DNA of 64,000 nucleotides from Streptomyces agglomeratus (GCF_001746415.1 NZ_MEHJ01000002.1:124001-188000); one strand, 5' to 3'. Counted from the stretch's first letter, positions 25,888 through 35,102 are shown. Notes: a model not told the origin generated them from the letters alone. Made by a program: numbers and translations.

Positions 25888-26337
25888 TCAGGCAGCCGCC
25901 TTCCACTTCAATCGGCAGACCTCGCGCAGCGCGAGGGCGAGTTTGTCGGCCCGCAGCAGCGGCGGGGCGGTCTCGCGTGGGGTACTGATCCAGTGCGCGG
26001 CAGGGGTGCAGGGCAGGAGCAGTTGCTGGTCGCGGGAGAGAACCCGTGTGCCCGGTAGGTGGGCGGTGTGGCCTGTACCGGCCCGGACCATGACGTAGAG
26101 CCGGTCTCTGATGTGATCGGCGAGCACCGGGTAGCCCGAGCTCGGGTCAGCGCCCATCTGGTCCAGGGCTTCCAGGCCGAGGCCGATCGGTTCGATGACC
26201 ACGACGTCCCACGCGTCACCACACCGCGCCCAACGGGTTGAGTCGTCTCCCCTGGCCCACAGGGCACGCGTCCGGGAATCGACCGCCTTCTTCGCGGCCC
26301 AGGTCATAGAGCCTGGTGGTGCGGCTTCTTCCGGCAC
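25888..26337 (-). CDS. Conserved hypothetical Streptomyces protein (149 aa)
   Basis: Recognisable as a streptomycete family without a known role: CGDAWDVVVIEPIGLGLEAL, GYPVLADHIRDRLYVMVRAG, GTRVLSRDQQLLLPCTPAAH, WISTPRETAPPLLRADKLAL. The pattern recalls the N-terminal lobe of bifunctional primase/polymerase-like proteins (a cytosolic alpha/beta domain binding a nucleotide or nucleic acid), but catalytic acidic residues cannot be assigned. In family members about 150 residues is normal, so it may be complete. No neighbours to form an operon. Confidence 0.65.
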   Translation of the reverse strand: MPEEAAPPGSMTWAAKKAVDSRTRALWARGDDSTRWARCGDAWDVVVIEPIGLGLEALDQMGADPSSGYPVLADHIRDRLYVMVRAGTGHTAHLPGTRVLSRDQQLLLPCTPAAHWISTPRETAPPLLRADKLALALREVCRLKWKAAA

Positions 26338-26586
26338 GATGAACTCCCTGCGATTGCCCGTCGCTTCTCTTCATACAACGTGCGCCAGGCGGGACGGACT
26401 CAAGCCGAAAAGCCGACCGAACCCACCGTACGGATGATCGATAGCCACGCTGAAAAGGCTCACTCTTGGGGGCGGGTAGCCGGGGCCGGCTCGTAGGTAT
26501 GGTCTCGTCATGATCGCTGACCTGCAGTGCGTGGTGGTGGACTGCCCTGATCCGGCAGGGCATCGGTTCTGCCTCGTCCGCCACTG

Positions 26587-26904
26587 ATGGCGGGCCTGCG
26601 GGTGCGGTCATGCGGGGCAAGCCTGCATGTCAGGCTTGAGGAGCTGCGGGAGCGTGCCCAGGCGCTCGTTGCTCAGTACCAGGAGCTCAAGGACGCCGAG
26701 GACGAAGAAGAGGGTCTCGTCCGCCGGGTAGGCGTGCTCACGGCTATCGCCGCCAATCACGACGCCCGAGCCGCGGTCTACGACCGGTTGGTCACCGCCG
26801 AGCCGTCCCTGTCCGACGAACACCGCGACCGGGCCGAGCATCAGCGCAGCAACGCTTACAACGCCCGCAAGCAAGCCCTGCTGACCACCCGCAGGACCTC
26901 CTGA
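26587..26904 (+). CDS. Coiled-coil hypothetical protein (105 aa)
   Basis: Not recognised. Mostly helical and charged: LEELRERAQALVAQYQELKD, AEDEEEGLVRRVGVLTAIAA, HDARAAVYDRLVTAEPSLSD, YNARKQALLTTRRTS. No membrane segment; one cysteine near the N-terminus. The start is uncertain (ATG 26587, or a GTG 12 bases later). A terminator hairpin follows the stop, which supports a real gene. Confidence 0.5.
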   Translation: MAGLRVRSCGASLHVRLEELRERAQALVAQYQELKDAEDEEEGLVRRVGVLTAIAANHDARAAVYDRLVTAEPSLSDEHRDRAEHQRSNAYNARKQALLTTRRTS

Positions 26905-26955
26905 GAAGCGGACGGGCACGGGAAGCTGGCACGGTGCCGGCTCACCGCACGGCTC

Positions 26956-26985
26956 GGGGCCCGACCGACACGACGATCGGGCCCC
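26956..26985 (+). terminator. Intrinsic terminator hairpin
   Basis: GGGGCCCGA pairs with TCGGGCCCC (9 bp) around a 12-base loop, about 50 bases after the stop of the coiled-coil gene. Confidence 0.6.
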
Positions 26986-28075
26986 AGGAATGCCCAGTTT
27001 CACTCACTCATCACACGGGTGCCTCCACGACACGTTCTTAACCGGGCGTTCTGTGAGCTGGCCAGTACAGCGTGGTGCGGGAACGGAGGTTGGATGGCTG
27101 GCCCCGCACCACGCCGGCCTGACGGCGCCACTGCGCAGGCACCTCTCGCCAGTCTGCCCCACACCAGCCGCCCTGCCCCGACCGAAACGGCGCCGCCCAC
27201 CACACTTCACCCGACCGGACCGTGACCCAAGATCCACCCACGATGTCGAGCCGCTCGAAACGCGCACACTCGCGGATTTCCGATCGCACGCTCCGGGGGC
27301 CCCAACGGGGATCGGGGGCCCCCGCCCCCAGCCGTCCCACCCCACAGCAATCCGACCACGGGCCCCACGCGACACTCCCCCACAAGAGCCAAGATCACGG
27401 CCCCTCGCAGGAAGGACCTCCCCGGGCAGGCAGTGACCACGACGCCCTGGTGGTCGTTGTTGTGCCAACGCGTGAGTGCATATCCGTCCCCCACGGACCC
27501 GCGTTTGTGTGGGGGGGCCCTGCCACCCCTCAGGGCCCCCCACCCTCTCTTACCGGCCGACGGCGCGTGTGCTTCTCGCGTTCTCTGGCCGGATCGGCTC
27601 GGGGATGACCAGGACCGGTCCAAAGGCTCGCGACTGCCCCAGGTCGCCGTGAACCGGGCACGTGGCCAGCAACGTTCTGGCGTCGCAGCCGGGGCTGGGC
27701 CAAGCCGTTGCAAGCTGCGCAGGGCTTCGCCGTCGAGAAGTATCAGCACGCTTCGTGGCCGGACCCTCGACTCACCGAGGCCCCGGGCACGGCCCCAGTC
27801 CCGGCCGGCTCCTCCTCACAGGGCGGCAGTCCCGCATGCACTCGGGCCAACTGGCGGCGCACCGAAGCGACGGCGGTGGACCAGGCGGCTGCCACCCGTC
27901 CCACCTGATCGCCGCCCACTGCGGCCTCCGGCCCCTCGCCGGCAAGCCGCTGTTCGCCGGCGTGTGCCCCGCCCCATCAGCAGCATTCATGGCGGCCAAA
28001 TCCACTTAAGTGCCCACGATGACCAACAGCAGTCACACGCTTGGGGGGCCAGGCGCTGCGAGCGGGCGGCACCGG
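26986..28075. other. Gene desert with G/C-run hairpin
   Basis: Over 1 kb without a frame I would call coding on either strand; long open frames here are an effect of high GC. One strong hairpin, GGGGGGCCCTG/CAGGGCCCCCC (11 bp, 27512-27541), could be a terminator. Runs of G and C around 27300-27330 are notable. A plus frame near 27708 (MQAAQGFAVEKYQHASWPDP) is possible but unsupported. Confidence 0.45.
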
Positions 28076-28300
28076 TCAGGTTGCAGCCGGCCGGCGCGGT
28101 GGGTGTTGCACGGCCGAGCCCACAGCGGCCATACAGGAGGAGCAGTAACGTTCCGTCGCCGCGGGGCGCTCGAGCGAGACAGACGGGGCAGGCGGTGACA
28201 ACGGGCGCCCGCACAGGGCGCTGGCTCTCGCCTTCTTGCTGATCACATGCCAGAGCAGCTCGTCCTTGCCGGGTATCGGCTCCGCGTGCATCTCGTACAT
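28076..28300 (-). CDS. Small zinc-ribbon-like hypothetical protein (74 aa)
   Basis: MYEMHAEPIPGKDELLWHVI, KKARASALCGRPLSPPA and TERYCSSCMAAVGSAVQ match a recurrent streptomycete small-protein pattern (WHVxTKxGRARALCG ... ERYCxxCMxA) with one Cys plus a CxxC, suggesting a small metal site. Function unknown. ATG 28300 begins the conserved part; the longer in-frame start adds low-complexity sequence. Confidence 0.6.
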   Translation of the reverse strand: MYEMHAEPIPGKDELLWHVISKKARASALCGRPLSPPAPSVSLERPAATERYCSSCMAAVGSAVQHPPRRPAAT

Positions 28301-28904
28301 CGATGTACCCCTTCTGCGTCCACCACGACCGGGGGCAGCCCACTCCCCCGGTCTCCATGAGAAGCCACCGAGGCCGGACAGGCGAATCGGCGCAGGCCAG
28401 TAGGAGGAAACCGGGTGCCACCCGTTTGCCGGACGCTCGTGCCCGACCTGCCCCACGCAGGCCCGATTCTTCGCCGGTCGATCGGCCAGACCCCGGCCTG
28501 CCCATAGTCAGTCGGCAGCCCAGCGACGCCCAGACCACCCTCGCCGGACACCACTACGCCCTCACCGGCGACAGCCGCGCCCTGCAAGGCACCACCGGAG
28601 CGAAGCCGGGCCCCGCGCCGGCTTGACCTTTAAAGCGCCTGCGCAAGCACTGACCAACAACCGTTGCGACCCAACCATGCCTCACTCTGCCGACCCCGTG
28701 ACCCGAAGCTCACCGTCGCAGTTGTGCCGGGCGACGCATGCAACCCCACGGTTGTGTGCTCCGGGGCCCCGATAACCGCGCCTGGTCGGGGCCCCACTCC
28801 ATGCCCCGCCGGCCCCCACTCCCAGGTGACCGACAGAGCTCCGGTGTGTCAGGGGCGAAGGAAGCCGAAGACGCCCTTCTCCTTACGCCACGCCTCCGGT
28901 GTGG
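28301..28904. other. Stretch with a possible small-gene remnant
   Basis: A plus frame at 28507-28626 reads SDAQTTLAGHHYALTGDSRA, LQGTTGAKPGPAPA and stops. Its ALTGDSRALQGT block recurs as ALTGDRRALDGT at 29425-29465, so both may be tails of one small-protein family. No start is visible here. The remainder shows no gene. Confidence 0.3.
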
Positions 28905-29267
28905 TCAAGGCGCCAGGGGCTTGTCGTCGGTGTGGCCGCACACCCAGGCCAGGGCGTCGTGGACACCGTGGAGGTAATCGCGGGGCACGGTGCGCCGGGT
29001 GGAGTCTTCCATTTGCGCAGTGGCGGCGTCCGTCTCCGCGATCAATTCTTCCATTGCTGGTGCACCGTCCGTTGCACGCCCGGTGATGGGCGCGGGCTCC
29101 CCGCGCCCCAGCGCCCAGAGGTACCCAGCCAGAGCACCCCGGGCATACTGCGTCTGCTGACCCGGCCCGGCAGCCTCAGCCTCCAAACACTCGAAGGCCC
29201 GTTCGACCTCGGTCGCATCACGGACTCCGGTCTTCACCTGCGTCGCACTGAGCGGATACATCGTCAT
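28905..29267 (-). CDS. Hypothetical protein (120 aa)
   Basis: Not recognised, but it looks functional: MTMYPLSATQVKTGVRDATE, VERAFECLEAEAAGPGQQTQ, YARGALAGYLWALGRGEPAP, YLHGVHDALAWVCGHTDD. Mostly helical and acidic, two cysteines, soluble. Third-position GC is high. Only 6 bases separate its start from a divergent small frame at 29274. Confidence 0.55.
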   Translation of the reverse strand: MTMYPLSATQVKTGVRDATEVERAFECLEAEAAGPGQQTQYARGALAGYLWALGRGEPAPITGRATDGAPAMEELIAETDAATAQMEDSTRRTVPRDYLHGVHDALAWVCGHTDDKPLAP

Positions 29268-29273
29268 ACAGAT

Positions 29274-29468
29274 ATGACTAACCCCGCTCAGTCAGGCCAT
29301 GTCACGGCGCACCCGGCGCTCACCCGGCAAGCGGTAGCCGCCCCGGCGCACCGAACCCGTCCTAGCCCGGTTCGCGAACGACGTCGGCAGCGACGCGGAG
29401 ACCATCCTGGCCGTACGCCGCACGCGCTGACCGGCGACCGCCGCGCCCTGGACGGCACCTGGCTCTGA
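29274..29468 (+). pseudogene. Small hypothetical gene with two compensating frameshifts
   Basis: MTNPAQSGHVTAHPALTRQA begins in one frame; EPVLARFANDVGSDAETILA continues in another from about 29345; HALTGDRRALDGTWL ends back in the first frame at 29466. Read across the shifts this gives about 64 residues with natural-looking codon use in each part. It is unrecognised; the tail resembles the remnant at 28.6 kb. It starts only 6 bases from the divergent 120-aa gene, which weakens the call. Confidence 0.3.
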
Positions 29469-29525
29469 CCACTTAGGCGCGCACGCACGTGGACCCGGCG
29501 CCAGCCTGAAGCATGTTCCTACTGG

Positions 29526-29588
29526 GTCGCTTTGCTTCGGTCGCTGGCCTCTCAGTCGCTGCCACTGGGCAGCAGCGACCAAAGCGAC
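29526..29588. repeat. Imperfect inverted repeat of GTCGCT units
   Basis: The left arm GTCGCTTTG-CTTC-GGTCGCTG (29526-29546) matches the reverse complement of CAGCGACCAAAGCGAC (29573-29588) except for the inserted bases. Further GTCGCTTCGGTCGCTG sequence recurs at about 29643-29660. It lies in the gene-free stretch 29469-30019; a protein-binding site cluster or a strong hairpin are both possible. Confidence 0.5.
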
Positions 29589-30019
29589 TCGCCACCGGTG
29601 TCTCCTGGCCGTAACAGGTGGTTCGTTCAACTCTGGGCCACAGTCGCTTCGGTCGCTGCGAGCTGGTGCACGCGAGGGTGCCACTCAGGTGGCCGGGCCT
29701 CCAGGCGGCCAGCGACATCACCTGAGCCCCCAACTTGGCCCGCTCGGCCAACTGCGACGCGCAACCGTAGACGGACTCGGACATGACGTCGGGGTGCCAG
29801 CCTCTAGCGTGCACTCGGTGGCACCGCTGGTCGTGGGGTTGCTGGCCCTCCCCTGGCCAGGTTGCACGTCACTGGTCGCAGGAGCGGCGGGGTGTTGTCA
29901 TAGGTAGGGAAGACGCGTGGAGGAGCCAGCAGGGCCGCGGAGGCCGGCGCGCTGCGCGTCGTCGGCCCGGGCCGTCCCGACCGTGGCCGGCCCGTCGCAC
30001 AGCGGAGGAGGGCAATGCC

Positions 30020-30700
30020 ATGCTGCACCGCCGCACGGTCGGTGACGTGATGACCGAGGAGGTTGTCACCCTCCGTCCCAGCACACCGTTCCAGCAGGTC
30101 GCCGCCCTGCTGGACGCGAACGACATCGCCTCGGCCCCGGTCGTCGACGACGATGGCGCCCCCGTGGGCGTCGTATCCGCGTCCGATGTGCTGCGGCACG
30201 AGACCGGCATGCCCGGTCCGCAGGGGCAGGACGGGAACGACGAGCGCGCCTGGGGCAAGGTCCGGGCCCGGACCGCGGACGGGCTCATGAGCAGCCCCGT
30301 CTTCACCGCTCGCGCCGACTGGACGATCCCCCGGGCCGCCCGGGAACTCCGCAGGCGGCATGTCAAGCAGCTGCCGGTGGTCGGCGACGACGGGCTCCTC
30401 ACCGGCATCGTCAGCCGTAGCGACCTGCTCGACGCATTCATCCGCACCGACGACGAGATCCTCGGCGAGGTCGAGCAGGACGTCCTGGGGCGCATCCTTG
30501 GCCTGGACGAAGGCACTGTCGCAGTCGAGGTCCAGGATGGGTCTGTCACCCTGCGGGGTCACGTCCCGGAACCGCGTCTCGTCCCGGTGATCGTGGGCCT
30601 CTGCCAGGGCATTGACGGTGTCGTTGCCGTCGACCCCCACCTCACCGCCGCCCGGGCTAGGTCGGGGCTTACCCCTACGCGCCAAGGCCCGGAGGGGTAA
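30020..30700 (+). CDS. CBS-CBS-BON domain protein
   Basis: 226 residues. Two CBS motifs: RRTVGDVMTEEVVTLRPSTP to GVVSASDVL (residues about 5-65) and TADGLMSSPVFTARADWTIP to GIVSRSDLLDAFIRTDDE (about 95-150). A BON-like domain follows: GRILGLDEGTVAVEVQDGSV, TLRGHVPEPRLVPVIVGLCQ. CBS pairs bind adenosyl ligands and sense energy state; actinobacterial CBS-BON proteins are usually hypoxia/dormancy-linked, cytosolic and of unknown partner. ATG 30020 has GGAGGAG 9 bases upstream. Monocistronic, with a perfect terminator downstream. Confidence 0.88.
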   Translation: MLHRRTVGDVMTEEVVTLRPSTPFQQVAALLDANDIASAPVVDDDGAPVGVVSASDVLRHETGMPGPQGQDGNDERAWGKVRARTADGLMSSPVFTARADWTIPRAARELRRRHVKQLPVVGDDGLLTGIVSRSDLLDAFIRTDDEILGEVEQDVLGRILGLDEGTVAVEVQDGSVTLRGHVPEPRLVPVIVGLCQGIDGVVAVDPHLTAARARSGLTPTRQGPEG

Positions 30701-30746
30701 CCCCGCCAACCGAAAGCACCAAAGCTGAAACGCCGACCGCATGGCA

Positions 30747-30780
30747 GAAGGGCCCGGATCCACTAGGAACCGGGCCCTTC
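30747..30780. terminator. Bidirectional terminator hairpin
   Basis: GAAGGGCCCGG and CCGGGCCCTTC form an 11-bp perfect stem with a 12-base loop. It stands between the convergent CBS-BON gene (plus) and the initiator tRNA (minus) and can serve both. Confidence 0.8.
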
Positions 30781-30788
30781 CGATGTAG

Positions 30789-30862
30789 TAGCGGGGACAG
30801 GATTTGAACCTGCGACCTCTGGATTATGAGCCCAGCGAGCTACCGAACTGCTCCACCCCGCG
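30789..30862 (-). tRNA. Initiator tRNA-Met (CAT), 74 nt
   Basis: The minus strand folds as a full cloverleaf starting CGCGGGGTGGAGCAG, with anticodon loop CTCATAA, T arm GGTTCAAATCC and acceptor end CCCCGCTA. The unpaired first position (C1 against U72) and the GGG run in the anticodon stem identify an initiator. One of the three conserved G-C pairs of that stem appears as G-U (GGG against TCC, where CCC is usual), and the D arm reads CAGTTCGG. CCA is not encoded. It may be an extra or decaying copy. Confidence 0.88.
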
Positions 30863-31171
30863 TCGGTAAACACCACCCTACGGCACCGCTGGCCTCGTAA
30901 TGGCTCCCTGTCACCGGACGGCGTGGGGACCGGGCGCTACTCGGCTGTACTCCGGGCCCCCAGCTGGCGCATGTCGCGTGAGGCGGCCGATACGAAAGTC
31001 AGGCTGGCCAAAGCTCGGAGACAAGGGGGACAAGCGCGTCGCGACGGGCCAGAAGTACGAAGCGGCGTTCATGACCGATTCCAGTTACGGGACGGCGACG
31101 GCAGTCATCGAGTAGCGGCGAACACCCAGGTCGATTCCCTCTCGGAATATCGCCCGCGAGGGCTGTCACAG
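30863..31171. other. Gene-free stretch after the tRNA promoter
   Basis: No gene is convincing. It should contain the tRNA promoter on the minus strand, but no clear -10/-35 was picked out. I found no direct repeat of the tRNA 3' end nearby that would mark an integrated element. Confidence 0.4.
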
Positions 31172-31645
31172 TCACGCGGTGAGTGAGAGGTCGAGGCGGG
31201 CCAGGTGGCTGACGCGGGTGCGGTCCCGTTCCACCAGGCATCGAGGCGAATGAGGTTGAGTGCAACGGCGGAGAAGACGTGTTCCAGGTGGGTCTTCTGG
31301 AGACCGAGGTAGCGGGCACGTCTTATCCCGGTGACCGCGACGGCTTGGTGGATGGTGCCCTCGATGCCCGCGCGTTTTCCGTACTTGGCTCGCCACTGCT
31401 CGTCGCTCTGCTGGAGGCGGGCGTGGTCGAGGACTTCTTGCAGCTCGCGGGGTTGCAGGGAGAGGGTCCGGCCGCCGGTCTTCGAGCGGGTGCACTGGTC
31501 GCGCACCGTCGGCGTCCGCGAACAACTCGCCCAGCTCGTCACGGACCCGCATCGCCAACGAGTACGGGCCCCGTGCCGCCACCGCCCGCGCCACCTGCGC
31601 GGTCAGCTCAAGCACCTTCGGCCACGGCCTCGGCTGCATCGACAT
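31172..31645 (-). pseudogene. IS1182-family transposase, internal deletion
   Basis: The N-terminus MSMQPRPWPKVLELTAQVAR and MRVRDELGELFADA from ATG 31645 is joined within about 150 bp to the C-terminal part TVRDQCTRSKTGGRTLSLQP, KYGKRAGIEGTIHQAVAVTG, LGLQKTHLEHVFSAVALNLI. Between them about 300 residues, including the DDE core, are missing. The last codons (RVSHLARLDLSLTA, stop 31172) are in a further frame. Confidence 0.75.
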
Positions 31646-31924
31646 CCCACACCCCACCCGCGGCCGAGAACGCCAAGACGGTCGCTGCTGTTCTGACCAA
31701 CGAGCCGCCAGCCCCGCCGGGCACGGAATAAGCCAGCAGGATCGTCACCAGCCGCAAACGGTGGTGATCTTGACGGGCCCAGGCGCGGCGATGAGAGAGT
31801 GACGGGCCCGCTCCAGCCCTGAGCCGAGGTGTGCCCCTCAGGGGCCAAACCGATCTTGCCCAGAGCAGGCATGAGACATGGAGCTGGCGCACGACGGTGG
31901 CGCCCCCTCCCTCGCCCAGGAGGT

Positions 31925-32233
31925 TCACCGGCCGCTCCACTTTCCGCTCCTCGGGAGCAGCACCGCCGGCCCGGCCGCGAGGCGGACGACACCCACCTCG
32001 GCATCCGGGTAGAGGGCGCCCATGGTGCGCGCCAGACGGTGCACGGTCAGCTCGTTCGACAGCTCACTGGGGCGCGCGGTCACTGTCAGGGTCACGGACG
32101 ACAGCTGCTTCTCCGGTTCTTCGCGCGTCGGCCCGGAGAGCAGGGTGCCCGCGTAGACGGCGCCCGCCGCGCTGAGCATCTCGTACTGCTGCAGCACTTG
32201 GGTCATGGCGCGCACGTTGGTGCGGCACAGCAC
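31925..32233 (-). pseudogene. Fragments of a helicase-like and a hypothetical gene
   Basis: The frame starts with AVLCRTNVRAMTQVLQ, a motif seen in superfamily I helicases (VLCRTNAxAM), and continues with MLSAAGAVYAGTLLSGPTRE, TLTVTARPSELSNELTVHRL and ARTMGALYPDAEVGVVRLAA. The second part looks like the C-terminal half of a streptomycete conserved protein of unknown role. Both lack their partners, so this is probably a fusion of leftovers. 31646-31924 shows no gene. Confidence 0.35.
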
Positions 32234-32343
32234 GGCGTCTCACCGGCTCGCGGACGTCGAAGGCCAGTGCCGCACCGCTGCGTTGTCCGAGCGCGCTGGT
32301 AGCGTGCCGCATCCTGACTAACGATCATGGGAGGACGGCAGCC

Positions 32344-33312
32344 GTGCAGGAAGTGACGCCCCACGAGGTGCGGGAACAGCGTCTGGCCGAAGCGCTCGAC
32401 GACATCGAGGGACGGACCTGGGGGCGGTGGCACTCGATGCGCTACGGCAGCCTGCGGCTGGCGGACCTGGAGGAGATGCGCGACGAGCTCCTCGACCACG
32501 TCGCAGCCGCCGTCCGCGCCACGGAGGCCGGTTCGTTCGACGGGCACGAGACGGCACGAACCGCCCTGCTGACAGCGGCGGAGTGCTCCTTCGGCGTGCT
32601 GAGCGTCGGCTGCTGGCCCGACGGCGACCAGGAGATCACCTTCCCGATCGCCCGGGAGAGCCTGAGCAGCGACTACATCGCCTTCGGCGACATCGTCAAG
32701 GAGGCGCCCACGGCCCGGACGTGGCTCGACACGTTCGCGATATCTCTGGTGAGCGGGATGGCCTGGGACAGCCAGCGAGTGATTGGCGTGATGCTGCGGG
32801 GCGACTGCGCGCCCGCGATCCGTGAGGGCGTGCCGTACTCCAAGTACACCTCGACGTCGGAGCCGGCGGACCTCGCCACGATGGACGCCCTCTGCGACTA
32901 CCTGACCAAGGCCAGCGGGCACCTGCCCCGCGACTGGCCGACCGTCACCCTGCGCAAGCCGGACGCCGACGAGCGCGCCGAGGCGGCGCGGCGGCTGGAG
33001 GCGGCCGGGACCCTGACGTCCGACCAGCGACTGCTGCGCGTCCTCCTCGACGACGATCAGGCCGCCTTCGAGCAGGCGCTCGCCGCCCTCCTCGTCGAAC
33101 ACCGGGAGTCCGCGGAGTCCGATCCCGCGCCGCGCACGCTGCTGCCGCTCGACACCCTCGCCCTGGCCGCCCTCGCGGTCCAGACCCACGGCTGGGAGCT
33201 AAAGGTCCGCTCCGGATACCTGCCGCCCGCGCTGCTCGGCTCGCCGGACGCGCTGCGCCGGGCGGCCGAGAAAGCCGGTCCCAACACCCAGGGCCTCTGG
33301 ACCGCCAAGTAG
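32344..33312 (+). CDS. Imm49-family immunity protein
   Basis: 322 residues, helical, cytosolic. The pattern fits immunity protein 49: RTALLTAAECSFGVLSVGCW, ARTWLDTFAISLVSGMAWDS, and the C-terminal signature LLPLDTLALAALAVQTHGWE followed by LKVRSGYLPPALLGS. Imm49 proteins are thought to neutralise polymorphic toxins delivered by neighbours; no toxin gene is next to it, so this is an orphan. GTG 32344 has GGGAGG upstream (about 10 bases). Intact and apparently monocistronic. Confidence 0.75.
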   Translation: MQEVTPHEVREQRLAEALDDIEGRTWGRWHSMRYGSLRLADLEEMRDELLDHVAAAVRATEAGSFDGHETARTALLTAAECSFGVLSVGCWPDGDQEITFPIARESLSSDYIAFGDIVKEAPTARTWLDTFAISLVSGMAWDSQRVIGVMLRGDCAPAIREGVPYSKYTSTSEPADLATMDALCDYLTKASGHLPRDWPTVTLRKPDADERAEAARRLEAAGTLTSDQRLLRVLLDDDQAAFEQALAALLVEHRESAESDPAPRTLLPLDTLALAALAVQTHGWELKVRSGYLPPALLGSPDALRRAAEKAGPNTQGLWTAK

Positions 33313-33489
33313 CGGCCCCGAAGGAACGTCAGAGTACGGGCACGCCAAGACGGCGCTATCGGTGGCTAGGGCCGGGGGGCAGGGGTGGGCATGGCGAGGC
33401 CCCTGGCACCGCGCGGGGGCGGGGCCGGGGGCCATAGAGCGGGCGGGGTGGTGTCGCTCAGCCTGCGCTGTGGCCTTGGCACTCCGAAC

Positions 33490-33997
33490 CGGTGACCATC
33501 TTGCACTCGCGGCCGCTGGCCAGTGGAACCCCACCGACCAAATCCATCTGCCACAGATGCATGGGGCGTCTCACGCTGCCAGCGCCGATAGTTGCCCGGA
33601 TGCTGCTGTTCCTGGACGCGGACCAGACCGTTGCGGGAGAGCACTCGGTGCACCGTGGCCCGCGAAGGCCCGGACCCCCCCGCCGGGCCAGTTCGTAGGC
33701 GATGCGCCGGGCGCCCGACCGCGGATGCTGCCTCCGGAGCTAGCATATTTCCGCTTCCACCTCGGCCGACAACCGGGTCGGACTGTTCCTCGGCCGCCGC
33801 GACCGAAACCATCAGACCCGGCAGTCCTTCCTGCTCAAAACGTCGCCGCCAGGAGCAGGGTGCCGCGACATGCCGTATCTGACTGCGACCTCGCCAATCG
33901 GTGACCCGCCGAGCACCTCCCGCACCGCCCGATAGCGGTACTCGGTCAGCTGCTGCACATCCGTAAACCCCGACCGAACCAGTCCCGCCTCAATCAT
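33490..33997 (-). pseudogene. IS481-family transposase, multiply frameshifted
   Basis: Pieces in three frames line up with an IS481 transposase N-terminus: LTEYRYRAVREVLGGSPIGE then VAVRYGMSRH, next TRLSAEVEAEI and ARRIAYELARRG, next SRATVHRVLSRNGLVRVQEQ, and MHLWQMDLVGGVPLASGREC (first catalytic Asp). The remaining DDE core is missing downstream. At about 34029-34046 the element end TGTCAACGATGTCCTGA is visible. Confidence 0.7.
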
Positions 33998-34177
33998 CTC
34001 AGGGAAACCGCGGGACGTTCAGTCGAAAGTGTCAACGATGTCCTGACGACAATTGGTCAAGGATGTCCTGAGCCTTCACACCGACAGCCCCAGTCCGTGT
34101 CGGCGCGGTGCGGACCCTGGCGATCTGAAAGTGCCAGCTGGAAAGGCCTTTGACGCGCGTCGGCGTCCGGTGTTCGG

Positions 34178-35086
34178 ATGACGTCCATGAGCGCAGGGCA
34201 GATGCACCCCGATATGCACCCCATCGACGACGGTCTTGTACGGCGGCTGATCGCCGAGCAGTTCCCCCAGTGGGCAGGGCTGGCGGTGAAGCGTTGGCCG
34301 TCCGGTGGCACGGTCAATGCCATGTACCGGCTGGGCGATGACATGGTCGTAAGGCTGCCGCTGGTCCGGGGCGGAGCTGAGGACGTGTTGATGGAGCAGG
34401 AATGGCTGCCCCGTCTGGCTCCCCATCTGCCCATGCGCATCCCCGAGGTGCTCGGGGCCGGGGAGCCGGCCCAGGGGTATCCATGGTCGTGGTCGGTCTA
34501 CCGGTGGCTGGCGGGCGAGCTTCCCGAAGCGGGGGCACTGAGCGCGCCCGTGCTGCTGGCCGAGGACCTGGCCGCATTCGTGGCGGCGATGAGGAGCGTC
34601 ACGTTGCCAAATGCGCCGGCCGCACACCGGGGCGGGCCGGTCGCATCGCTCGACGCGGAGACCCAGGCGGCGATGAAGGAATTGCGTGCGATCCCGCAGG
34701 AGGAGGTCGACTGCGATGCCGCGGCCGCCGTATGGAAGCAGGCACTGCAGGCCCCGGGCTGGGACGAGCCGCCGGTGTGGCTGCACGCCGATCTGATGCC
34801 GGGCAACCTGCTGGTCGACGACGGCAGGCTGGCCGCGGTGATCGACTTCGGGTGCACGGGGGTTGGTGATCCGGCCTGCGACCTGTTTCCGGCGTGGAAT
34901 CTGCTGCCGGCCGACGCAAGGGAAGTCTTCCGCGAGGCGCTGGCCGTGGACGACGCGACCTGGATCCGCGGCCGAGGGCGGACACTTTCGGAAGCGCTGA
35001 TCTCGCTGCCGTACTACCGGAGGACGAACCCTGCGATGGCGCGCAACGCCCGGCACGTGATCCGGGCCGTGCTGGACGAAGGCTGA
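34178..35086 (+). CDS. Aminoglycoside phosphotransferase-family protein
   Basis: 302 residues with the APH/choline-kinase fold: MYRLGDDMVVRLPLVRGGAE for the nucleotide lysine strand, the catalytic loop PVWLHADLMPGNLLVDDGRL (HxDxxxxN) and the metal loop AVIDFGCTGVGDPACDL. It transfers phosphate from ATP to a hydroxyl of a small molecule; the substrate may be an aminoglycoside or other compound, and resistance cannot be inferred. Start uncertain: ATG 34178 or 34187 (MSAGQMHP). Intact, single, between two remnants. Confidence 0.85.
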   Translation: MTSMSAGQMHPDMHPIDDGLVRRLIAEQFPQWAGLAVKRWPSGGTVNAMYRLGDDMVVRLPLVRGGAEDVLMEQEWLPRLAPHLPMRIPEVLGAGEPAQGYPWSWSVYRWLAGELPEAGALSAPVLLAEDLAAFVAAMRSVTLPNAPAAHRGGPVASLDAETQAAMKELRAIPQEEVDCDAAAAVWKQALQAPGWDEPPVWLHADLMPGNLLVDDGRLAAVIDFGCTGVGDPACDLFPAWNLLPADAREVFREALAVDDATWIRGRGRTLSEALISLPYYRRTNPAMARNARHVIRAVLDEG

Positions 35087-35102
35087 GACATCCCACTGAG
35101 TA

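Noticed and set aside
30789..31171. Integrated element with attachment site at the initiator tRNA
   Set aside because: I found no direct repeat of the tRNA 3' end within the window and no integrase gene.
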